Source: a virus
DNA length: 64,000 nt
Reading direction: 5' to 3' (one strand)
Virus record (IMG/VR): IMGVR_UViG_3300044796_000657
Coordinates: 310,001-374,000 of that record
In this document: positions 56,763 through 63,302 of the stretch, one piece after another
Numbering within the stretch: position 1 is the stretch's first letter
How the letters are laid out: every line of letters begins with the position of its first letter
Position numbers and translations under genes: made by a program
The notes under the pieces: model-generated
Told to the model about the DNA's origin: nothing
What the model saw: the letters and a program-made list of their open reading frames with translations, nothing else
The model's database searches: none

Positions 56763-57731
56763 TTAAATCATATTCGGCGAACCACCGAGAAAATGTCTAA
56801 CTCTTTGCCCTCTCATAAGACCGTCATATATCTCCTTATTGATCATATCCTGTAGCTGATATGGAGTTCCTCGCCAATCTTCGTGCGGGCCAATGAAATC
56901 ACTATCTTTCATTGGTGGCAACGCAAGCAATGGCGGACGACTCAATCCAAGGGTTTTTTCGCCAAATGCTAAATCATCGATGTGTTCACCGAGTATTGAA
57001 ATTTCTGCCGTAAACTTTTCCCGCATCCGTGGTTTACTATTAAAGATTTTCGGTTGCGGCAAATTGGAAAGAGGATCGGCATCAACACCCAATAACCGAC
57101 ATCGTAATATATTCCATTCGTCCAACGGCATTTCGTTGACGTTGATACGGTAATCATTTGTGAAAAGGTCTAATGTTGGTGCAACATCGGGAGCACAATT
57201 ATGAATTAGATCGTAAGTTAAACAAATCGCTACTCCCATCCAAAAGTTGGGATTGTTCAACGGAAACACTTTTTGGTTACGAGTGATCTTATCGAGTATG
57301 GTTGGCGGGCTGCGGTGATACGTTTTAACATATCGACATTGCCCGTGCAATAAATTCCGATAGTGATGACTTAGATCACGGATACTATGAAATTGGTGTT
57401 GGGCGAGATGTTCACTTTTGCCAAAGATTGCCCAAGGAATTACGCTGACGCTACGACTTCCCGCAACAAAAAGTGTGCGATATGACAAAAAGCCGTTAAC
57501 TCTATCAAACATATCACATACCGTTTCACCCCATTCACACCAATGCTGCCGACGGCGGAAGCGGGAATCTTCGGGGTACGTATCGATATGCGCAAAGTAT
57601 TTTTTCAAGAAAAAGGTTTTCTTGAGAGCGCCTTTCGGTATAGCGAACTCCAGAACGTGATATTCGGTATCATCGACTACTTCGATGCTTGATGAGACAT
57701 TGCCGTTATGGAAGGCTTCTTTTGGTGTCAT
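56763..57731 (-). CDS. Hypothetical protein, His/Arg-rich, sits in the glycan cluster
   Basis: 322 residues from ATG 57731; an upstream TTG is disregarded. Central part (FRRRQHWCEWGETVCDMFDRVNGF; HQFHSIRDLSHHYRNLLHGQCRYVKTYHRSPP) is rich in His, Arg and Cys; later NFWMGVAICLTYDLIHNCAPD. Not recognised. The His/Cys content could coordinate metal. It lies between a heptosyltransferase-like gene and the HldD-like gene. Confidence 0.5.
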   Translation of the reverse strand: MTPKEAFHNGNVSSSIEVVDDTEYHVLEFAIPKGALKKTFFLKKYFAHIDTYPEDSRFRRRQHWCEWGETVCDMFDRVNGFLSYRTLFVAGSRSVSVIPWAIFGKSEHLAQHQFHSIRDLSHHYRNLLHGQCRYVKTYHRSPPTILDKITRNQKVFPLNNPNFWMGVAICLTYDLIHNCAPDVAPTLDLFTNDYRINVNEMPLDEWNILRCRLLGVDADPLSNLPQPKIFNSKPRMREKFTAEISILGEHIDDLAFGEKTLGLSRPPLLALPPMKDSDFIGPHEDWRGTPYQLQDMINKEIYDGLMRGQRVRHFLGGSPNMI

Positions 57732-57735
57732 AATG

Positions 57736-57763
57736 TTGCTATTTTGCAAATTTAAGGTATACT
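57736..57763 (+). promoter_or_regulatory. Sigma70-type promoter of the HldD-like gene, near-leaderless
   Basis: TTGCTA (57736-57741), 16-nt spacer, TATACT (57758-57763), then 6 nt to ATG 57770. The expected start of transcription falls at or next to the start codon. Confidence 0.5.
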
Positions 57764-57769
57764 AAACCC

Positions 57770-58654
57770 ATGAGCAAATTTCTAATTACCGGTGCTAGTG
57801 GTTTCATAGGATCAAATCTAGTAAATAACTTACTAGACATGGGGCATGAAGTCACATGCATCGGAAGAATAGACGAACAACCAGTTCGATGTCTATCATA
57901 CACTTTCCATGACATTAATTGGAAGAGCATTGGGCAGATTGATGGTATATTTCATCAAGCGGCAATCACCAATACGCTTCATCCCAACAAAACAGATTTT
58001 AACTTAATAAACTTTGAATACACGAAGTCACTGTTTGAGGCGGCTAAGCATAATGTCAAATCTATTGTGTACGCAAGTTCCTGTGGCGTTTACGGCGATG
58101 TTCCCACCCCATTTAGGGAAGATGGCCCCACCAAGCCACTCAATCTGTACAGTCAATCTAAATTGGATCTTGATCAATGGGCAATGAAATGGTCTCTTGC
58201 AAATCGTGTTAAGGTCGTTGGCCTCAGATATAGCAACGTGTACGGTGCTGGCGAATCACACAAGGGCAAGAGTGCCAGTATGATTTACCAATTGGCCAAA
58301 AGTATCAGTCGGGGAATTCGTCCTAGATTATTTGAACATGGCGAACAAAAGAGAGATTTCGTTTACATTGAAGATGTCATGACAGCAAATCGTTTGGCTT
58401 TAAGTGCTCCGTCCGGTGTCTACAATGTTGGCTCTGGATCAGCTACCTCGTTCAATGATATTGTTAATCATCTAAATGCCACCTTAAGCACAGATGTTAA
58501 ACCTGAATACTTCCCCAATCCACATCAATCAGTTTACCAAAATTCTACATTGTGCGATTTGAGTTTATCAAAAGATCGTTTGTGCTATTTCCCTCTGTAC
58601 GACATTGCTTCTGGCATCAAAGCATATCACCAATCGGGAAAGCTAGTCTCTTAA
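57770..58654 (+). CDS. hldD: NAD-dependent epimerase, HldD-like (ADP-heptose 6-epimerase)
   Basis: 294 residues. Rossmann GASGFIGSN (8-16), YASSCGVYG, YSQSK (Y127/K131) and NVYGAGESHKGKSASMIYQ, LFEHGEQKRDFVYIEDV. HldD has the same HKGxMAS and KRDFVYVxDV blocks, which separate it from generic epimerases (GalE, RmlB). Converts ADP-D-glycero- to ADP-L-glycero-D-manno-heptose, the step after HldE. No Shine-Dalgarno; promoter-adjacent start. The symbol is given on motif order; a related heptose epimerase is possible. Confidence 0.78.
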   Translation: MSKFLITGASGFIGSNLVNNLLDMGHEVTCIGRIDEQPVRCLSYTFHDINWKSIGQIDGIFHQAAITNTLHPNKTDFNLINFEYTKSLFEAAKHNVKSIVYASSCGVYGDVPTPFREDGPTKPLNLYSQSKLDLDQWAMKWSLANRVKVVGLRYSNVYGAGESHKGKSASMIYQLAKSISRGIRPRLFEHGEQKRDFVYIEDVMTANRLALSAPSGVYNVGSGSATSFNDIVNHLNATLSTDVKPEYFPNPHQSVYQNSTLCDLSLSKDRLCYFPLYDIASGIKAYHQSGKLVS

Positions 58655-59497
58655 GCCGCTGGTCGTATTAATAGCAACCGGCAAGCCCATAATTTTGACG
58701 CCGAATTTGTCCGGATGAACCGGCAGAGTACCTTGCGACACTTCTCTTTTTATCCAAATCGGCAATATGTCACCCGGTAACATTGTCCCAATTTCCAATG
58801 GTTCACGACGAGCATTGGTGTCAAACACAACGCCAGTTGGTGGATTGTTTGATATTCCTATGTTCGGAGCAGTGCTGTTAATTGGCCCGCCATAGCCGAT
58901 ACGTGTAATCCGAACATTCAAACCTTGATCATCAACTACTCTAAGCAATTCTTGCGCTCGCCCTTTTGCGGTACCCGAAAACGTAATAATAAAATCATAT
59001 GAATCGCTTGTTCTTTGGCCCAAACAAGTCACGCCTGTCAAATTCCCCAGAGAGTTGATTAGAGCCGCAATCCGTTGAGACATAAATGCGGTGTCTGGTA
59101 CCCATAGAATATCCCGTGTTTGGGTAGTTTTTGTACCTTGTGCAGAAGATTCTGTATAAGCCAATCGGAATGAACCACCAACTGGACTTCCGGGTATTGT
59201 AATGGCTTGTACATCATTGGTAAAAGCAAATCCTAATTCAATATCAGCACCTTTATCTGCTTCTTTGGTCAAAAATACACTGGCATTTTTGAGTTTTTCA
59301 ATAGAAGACAAGAGTTTAACATAGATACAACGGTAATCAATTGAACCATCAATTGTTTGCTCTCTGGTTACGTCATCGAATAAATTGTTAAATATTTTTT
59401 TGACTGGCGAGCGAGATGGTTCACCGCCAATAGATAACAATGGATCTGAATTGTGCTGTCCGCCGGATAGCATAAACTCAATGTCTTTTTCAGTCAT
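58643..59497 (-). CDS. Probable virion structural protein
   Basis: 284 residues. MLSGGQHNSDPLLSIGGEPS at the start, NLFDDVTREQTIDGSIDYRC followed by IYVKLLSS (a YRCxYVK-type motif), and a C-terminal domain with WIKREVSQGTLPVHPDKFGV. The same combination of an SGGxxNxDPxxSLGG start and a YRxhYVKN motif occurs in phage structural proteins of unknown position. Beta-rich. Overlaps the HldD-like gene by 12 nt. Identity within the virion unknown. Confidence 0.62.
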   Translation of the reverse strand: MTEKDIEFMLSGGQHNSDPLLSIGGEPSRSPVKKIFNNLFDDVTREQTIDGSIDYRCIYVKLLSSIEKLKNASVFLTKEADKGADIELGFAFTNDVQAITIPGSPVGGSFRLAYTESSAQGTKTTQTRDILWVPDTAFMSQRIAALINSLGNLTGVTCLGQRTSDSYDFIITFSGTAKGRAQELLRVVDDQGLNVRITRIGYGGPINSTAPNIGISNNPPTGVVFDTNARREPLEIGTMLPGDILPIWIKREVSQGTLPVHPDKFGVKIMGLPVAINTTSGLRD

Positions 59498-59598
59498 TTG
59501 GTCTATATACCTTTATAGAAATTTGTAGCCTTGTGTATATATGTCATATCGTTGCAAGTGCCGATTGTACATTGGGTTGACTAGGAGAATACAGAAAC

Positions 59599-60615
59599 AT
59601 GATGAATTATCAAACATACAAACTCCTTAACGAAACTTTGGGTTTGTCGGCTCTTGGTGTTAAGTCCCCCCACAACTTGGGAATTGGCGCAGCACCATCG
59701 GGCTGGAGTGAAGCGGGTATGCTGCCTCCAGTGGGTGGGGCACTTAGCGGTGGCAATCCTTTTGGCGGCGTTGGTGGTGGCGGTGAAGCCCCTGCTCCCG
59801 GTGCCGATGATATGGGCGGCGATGACATGAATGCTGATCCTGATGCCGGTGACGATCAAGGTGATCAAGGTGATAAAGATCCAGCCGATATGTCTCACGA
59901 AGAATTGGTTGCTGCTTTAACTGATTTGGGACACGAAGAAGACGAACTTGAAGGCAAAGAAGACGACGAACTCCGTGATATGCTCGTCCAAGCCCAAGCC
60001 GAACAAGGCGATGATAGTGGCGACGGCGAAACCGATGCCGATCTGGATGCCGATCACGGCGACGATATGGGTGATGCTTCAGCGGGTAGTGGTGATGACA
60101 ATCTCGTACCTAATAAGAAGCCAGTTAGCCCATTCATGAAGGCTTTTATGAAGAAAGAAGCCGCTGAAGCTAAGGCCAATGACAAAGAAGACAAAAAGGG
60201 CAAAGACGACGGCAAGCCTACTTTCATGATGAAGAAAAAGTGCGGTTCCGGCATGGATGATAAGAAGATGGTTATTGGCAGCAAGAACTGCAAAGGGTGC
60301 AAAGACAATATGAAGAAAGAAAATACCGCTGGTGATTACGCTCGTCCAAAGAGTTACGATGGCAGCGAAGCGGCCTTCAAGAAGAGCATTCGTGAACAAC
60401 TCGCTGCTACCAATGTTAATCAAAAATTCAACGATGGTATGCGAGATTTCAAAAAGGAAGATTTGCTGATTATGCCAAATCCCCTTGAAACCCCTGCTAT
60501 GTCTCAACCCGGCGAAGCAGGTTTTGCACCACAGGGCAAGATTGGTGACTTAGGATTTACTGCGGAAGCCGTTGCCAGTATGATGAAGCGAATTGAAAAA
60601 TTGGAAAAGAAATAA
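59599..60615 (+). CDS. Acidic-then-basic internal/scaffold-type protein
   Basis: 338 residues. Starts MMNYQTYKLLNETLGLSALG, close to the T4 capsid-targeting start MKTYQEFIAEA. Gly/Pro/Asp-rich acidic middle (GADDMGGDDMNADPDAGDDQ to about residue 160), then Lys-rich (KKKCGSGMDDKKMVIGSKNC). Ends with a helical piece (SMMKRIEKLEKK). No enzyme motif. AGGAG lies about 11 nt before ATG. The strong charge partition and tag-like N-terminus suggest a head-interior or scaffold protein; unproven. Confidence 0.6.
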   Translation: MMNYQTYKLLNETLGLSALGVKSPHNLGIGAAPSGWSEAGMLPPVGGALSGGNPFGGVGGGGEAPAPGADDMGGDDMNADPDAGDDQGDQGDKDPADMSHEELVAALTDLGHEEDELEGKEDDELRDMLVQAQAEQGDDSGDGETDADLDADHGDDMGDASAGSGDDNLVPNKKPVSPFMKAFMKKEAAEAKANDKEDKKGKDDGKPTFMMKKKCGSGMDDKKMVIGSKNCKGCKDNMKKENTAGDYARPKSYDGSEAAFKKSIREQLAATNVNQKFNDGMRDFKKEDLLIMPNPLETPAMSQPGEAGFAPQGKIGDLGFTAEAVASMMKRIEKLEKK

Positions 60616-60621
60616 CTCATC

Positions 60622-60650
60622 AAAAAAAGCCCGCATTTGCGGGCTTTTTT
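60622..60650 (+). terminator. Rho-independent terminator
   Basis: GCCCGC-ATTT-GCGGGC hairpin preceded by seven A's and followed by six T's, 7 nt after the stop of 59599-60615. Confidence 0.92.
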
Positions 60651-60699
60651 ATTTGGGTTCACAATATTATACTACTGTGCAAGTTAATACAAGGAAAAT

Positions 60700-60807
60700 A
60701 TGGACAAGACGAGATATTTGAATTTTTGGCTCTTGAGAGCTGAAATAAGGAGACGATTAGTAGAAGAAAAAACCAAAGAAGTTAAAGTGGTCTACAAAAA
60801 GTCTTGA
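60700..60807 (+). CDS. 35-residue basic protein
   Basis: Encodes MDKTRYLNFWLLRAEIRRRL and a charged end (VEEKTKEVKVVYKKS). AAGGAAAAT precedes ATG. It is bounded by terminators on both sides, so the pocket between them seems reserved for this mini-gene. Function unknown. Confidence 0.5.
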   Translation: MDKTRYLNFWLLRAEIRRRLVEEKTKEVKVVYKKS

Positions 60808-60810
60808 TAC

Positions 60811-60836
60811 AAGCCCCGCTAAGCGGGGCTTTTTTA
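60811..60836 (+). terminator. Rho-independent terminator
   Basis: AGCCCCGCT-A-AGCGGGGCT hairpin followed by T5, 4 nt after the 35-residue gene and at the 3' end of the convergent Prim-Pol gene. Confidence 0.88.
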
Positions 60837-61442
60837 TTTGCATTTCCATTGATTACGGCAAACAATCTCTTTCCAATCTTCTTTTTTCTTTGGTAATTTT
60901 TTTTCAAGAAGCCAAGAGGGATCAAAAATAGGTGTCTTTTTCAAGAGCTCTAATGTCCAAGTTTGAGTTTCTTGATAGGGCAACTTGGATGTTTCGTGGA
61001 TTGATCCCGGCCCCACAAAGAGGCCACCGTCGCCTCGAATGTCCAAGTTATATTTAACGCCGTCTTTGACTATTTTTTGAACATTACGAATACTTCTGTT
61101 CATTGGATGCCGATAAATGTAATGTGTACCGTGTCCGGAACCGCTGACCTGCATGAGTGGTGTAGGTGGACATGCTTTTTGTACGACTTGCTCAGCGGCC
61201 TCATCGTCGGCATCTACAACGATAATACCAGAAATTTTGCCTGTGATAATGGCATAATTCAAACCGGCATACCTTTGATACCAATAAACAATTTGGTCTA
61301 AGCTGGCTCGTTCTGATTGATAGGGCTTCCATCGTTCTACGGTACACCCTTTGTTGGATGCTCCCTTAACGAGTGGCGGTGATATGGAGAAGCCGAGATT
61401 GCATAATCGCAAAGCATTTTCAAAGATCAGTCTATGATTCAT
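60834..61442 (-). CDS. Primase-polymerase (AEP, Prim-Pol) domain protein
   Basis: 202 residues from ATG 61442. FENALRLCNLGFSISPPLVK, CTVERWKPYQSERASLDQIVYWY, NYAIITGKISGIIVVDADDEAAE (the DxD metal site), MQVSGSGHGTHYIYRHP (sxH) and DIRGDGGLFVGPGSIH match the bifunctional primase/polymerase N-terminal domain used by plasmids and phages. The helicase half usually fused to it is missing. With the DnaG-type primase at 42434 the phage would have two primases. Confidence 0.82.
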   Translation of the reverse strand: MNHRLIFENALRLCNLGFSISPPLVKGASNKGCTVERWKPYQSERASLDQIVYWYQRYAGLNYAIITGKISGIIVVDADDEAAEQVVQKACPPTPLMQVSGSGHGTHYIYRHPMNRSIRNVQKIVKDGVKYNLDIRGDGGLFVGPGSIHETSKLPYQETQTWTLELLKKTPIFDPSWLLEKKLPKKKEDWKEIVCRNQWKCK

Positions 61443-61447
61443 AAATA
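61441..61447 (+). promoter_or_regulatory. ATAAATA box, 4 nt before ATG
   Basis: C-ATAAATA then TGAT and ATG at 61452; no Shine-Dalgarno. It sits across the start codon of the divergent Prim-Pol gene. Confidence 0.5.
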
Positions 61448-61451
61448 TGAT

Positions 61452-61586
61452 ATGGGTTCTTTCAAAAAATGGCTTGAGTCTGCTGATCAACAACGACAAA
61501 AAGATAAGGCTTCCCTCGCTCTGAAAAAACCAGAAGTGAGAGATAGCCTAATATCTCGTTACGGTGGATTTTTGAAGAAAACTTAA
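61452..61586 (+). CDS. 44-residue protein with FKKWLESA tag
   Basis: Encodes MGSFKKWLESADQQRQKDKA, then SLALKKPEVRDSLISRYGGF and LKKT. Tag F-K-K-W-L-E-S-A at residues 4-11 matches the recurrent pattern. The rest is basic and helical. Only the ATAAATA box precedes it. It ends 4 nt into the convergent esterase gene. Candidate internal head peptide. Confidence 0.48.
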   Translation: MGSFKKWLESADQQRQKDKASLALKKPEVRDSLISRYGGFLKKT

Positions 61587-62260
61587 TACATGTCTTCCCC
61601 GACGTTTTCGTTTTCAATGACTTCGTAATCATCGTAGTAACCGAATCGTTTTGAGAAAAAGTCTCTCAGTAATCTAACGTCCAGATGGGATACTTGATGC
61701 CCACCGTGGTATCTTTCTACAAAGTCCACTGGATATTTTTGCTTTTGAAGTGCCTTTTGCATTGGTACATATCGTTCGTCCCACTTGAAACAATTATCAT
61801 CCATGTTGTGTTGGACGATGAGCGGCGCACCGGTAGGGCATTTTGGCAATTGTTTCGGATTGAGAATTGCACCAGCCAAACACACACCACCTGCCAATGG
61901 CTCAACGCTATGTGCCATGACGTTAATTGTCATAACACCACCTGCCGAGAAGCCCATAATGCCGATTTCGTTTCGCTTAAAGCCCCAACCGTTTTGGATG
62001 GTACTAATTGCCTTTTCGATCACGGCACGGGCAGCAGGCAAGCCTTCTACAGCGTCGTTTTGATCGTGGATGCCGTTTGGTTGAGGGTACCATTCAAGAT
62101 TGTTTGGCTCTAGAATGACGGCCATACTTCGCCATAAGCCACTATGCTCGAAGATGGATTCCATGTAAGAAGTGGGAATTCCACGCCCCGGCAAAGCCAA
62201 CATACAACCCACTGGCTTTGTACCAGAAACGGGTTCAATAACCGTCCATTTAGAAAGCAT
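61583..62260 (-). CDS. Alpha/beta-hydrolase (carboxylesterase/phospholipase type)
   Basis: 225 residues, CGGAGTTGTC before ATG. CMLALPGRGIPTSYMESIF (oxyanion side), nucleophile elbow EIGIMGFSAGGVMTINVMA (Ser in GFSAGG), acid in HNMDDNCFKWDERYVPMQ and His in YHGGHQVSHLDVRLLRDFF. The order and size fit the carboxylesterase/phospholipase-2 type. No signal peptide. May deacylate lipids or sugars; role in infection unknown. Confidence 0.82.
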   Translation of the reverse strand: MLSKWTVIEPVSGTKPVGCMLALPGRGIPTSYMESIFEHSGLWRSMAVILEPNNLEWYPQPNGIHDQNDAVEGLPAARAVIEKAISTIQNGWGFKRNEIGIMGFSAGGVMTINVMAHSVEPLAGGVCLAGAILNPKQLPKCPTGAPLIVQHNMDDNCFKWDERYVPMQKALQKQKYPVDFVERYHGGHQVSHLDVRLLRDFFSKRFGYYDDYEVIENENVGEDMY

Positions 62261-62289
62261 GACAACTCCGAAAATATGTACGTATTAAG

Positions 62290-62313
62290 GCCACCGATCA
62301 AAAGATCGGTGGC
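62290..62313. other. Perfect 10-bp hairpin between two minus-strand genes
   Basis: GCCACCGATC-AAAA-GATCGGTGGC just downstream (minus sense) of the amidoligase stop and upstream of the esterase start. There is no T-tract on the minus strand, so it may be a weak terminator, an mRNA processing/stability element or a protein-binding site. Confidence 0.5.
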
Positions 62314-62326
62314 TTAGAGACGACGA

Positions 62327-63289
62327 TTAGAAACCCCATGCCGTTGCGAGGTCAGTCCACGTTGCGGTGCAGTGTCGCTTGCCGTTGATGGGTTCGCAAG
62401 CCAACAGCAATTCTTCGTACAGCTTGGCGGGCATGTACTTCTTCACCAACCCGTTCAAGAAGGTTTTGCCCAACTTCTTGTCGGAATTGTTAATTGCGTT
62501 TTTGAGGTCTTCCACCTTGTAGGCGGTGCAGGTCTGTTCATCTTTCCAGAGTTCCAGATGCTTCTTTTCGGCGACGAAATCGACCGTGAACTTGCTCAAC
62601 CGATAAATCAGTTGAACGAGGGCCGGACTGCGGAGCCAGAAGTTGCCGGTTGCTCGGTATTCAACGCCGTAATCCTTCGGACGGTGGGTACCGGCGTTCC
62701 CATAGAGCTTCCGACGAGCGGCGCTGGTTGGGTCTTGATCCATCCACAGGGAGGGAATGCCGACGAACAAATCCATCATGCGTACCACCCACACCCGACC
62801 CCAAGGGCGTGCTTGGCCTTCGTCTTGGTCTTCCGGGGCAGTTAACGGGTACACTTGGTCGGCAAAGCCCAAGTGGATGTGCCCGCCCGCCGAACGGAAT
62901 GTGGTTTCGCAGCTCGGTGCTTGAACCATTGCCATTTCGTAGGCATCGAATTCGGGTTCGCAGCCGAAGACCAGTGCGTCGGGGTGTTGGCATTCCGATT
63001 TCGGATATTCGCCCGAAGCACGCAGTTCCAATTGATATGGGTACACTGCCTTGGAAAGACGATACAAGCAATCCTTGATGGTAGCGACCAGTGCGGCATC
63101 GCTATCAGCGGGATTGATGTTAACTTCGACGTTCACGTTGTCCGGAAACGCCTTGCCGCCGTTCCCCAAATCGAGTTTCTTTTCCTTGTTACCGTGAATC
63201 ACGCCGATGGCGGATTTCAGGTAGCCGGTTTTGGGATCGCAGAGCATCATCTCCGGATCGGTGCCCACAAGCAGTTTCGTCTTCGCCAT
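62327..63289 (-). CDS. Phage-type COOH-NH2 ligase (amidoligase)
   Basis: 320 residues from ATG 63289 with AAGGGAGCGACAGTC upstream. KLLVGTDPEMMLCDPKTGYL, VEVNINPADSDAALVATI, LVFGCEPEFDAYEM and FRSAGGHIHLGFAD resemble the phiEco32-like COOH.NH2 ligase family (GxDPE, ExN, FGxEPEF, GGHIH), a glutamine-synthetase/ATP-grasp-like fold that forms amide bonds. VEYRATGNFWLRSP is the later conserved block. Substrate unknown (peptide, polyamine or cell-wall amide). Visibly G+C-rich, like the SPFH pair. Downstream of a gene that runs off the window. Confidence 0.8.
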   Translation of the reverse strand: MAKTKLLVGTDPEMMLCDPKTGYLKSAIGVIHGNKEKKLDLGNGGKAFPDNVNVEVNINPADSDAALVATIKDCLYRLSKAVYPYQLELRASGEYPKSECQHPDALVFGCEPEFDAYEMAMVQAPSCETTFRSAGGHIHLGFADQVYPLTAPEDQDEGQARPWGRVWVVRMMDLFVGIPSLWMDQDPTSAARRKLYGNAGTHRPKDYGVEYRATGNFWLRSPALVQLIYRLSKFTVDFVAEKKHLELWKDEQTCTAYKVEDLKNAINNSDKKLGKTFLNGLVKKYMPAKLYEELLLACEPINGKRHCTATWTDLATAWGF

Positions 63290-63302
63290 GACTGTCGCTC
63301 CC

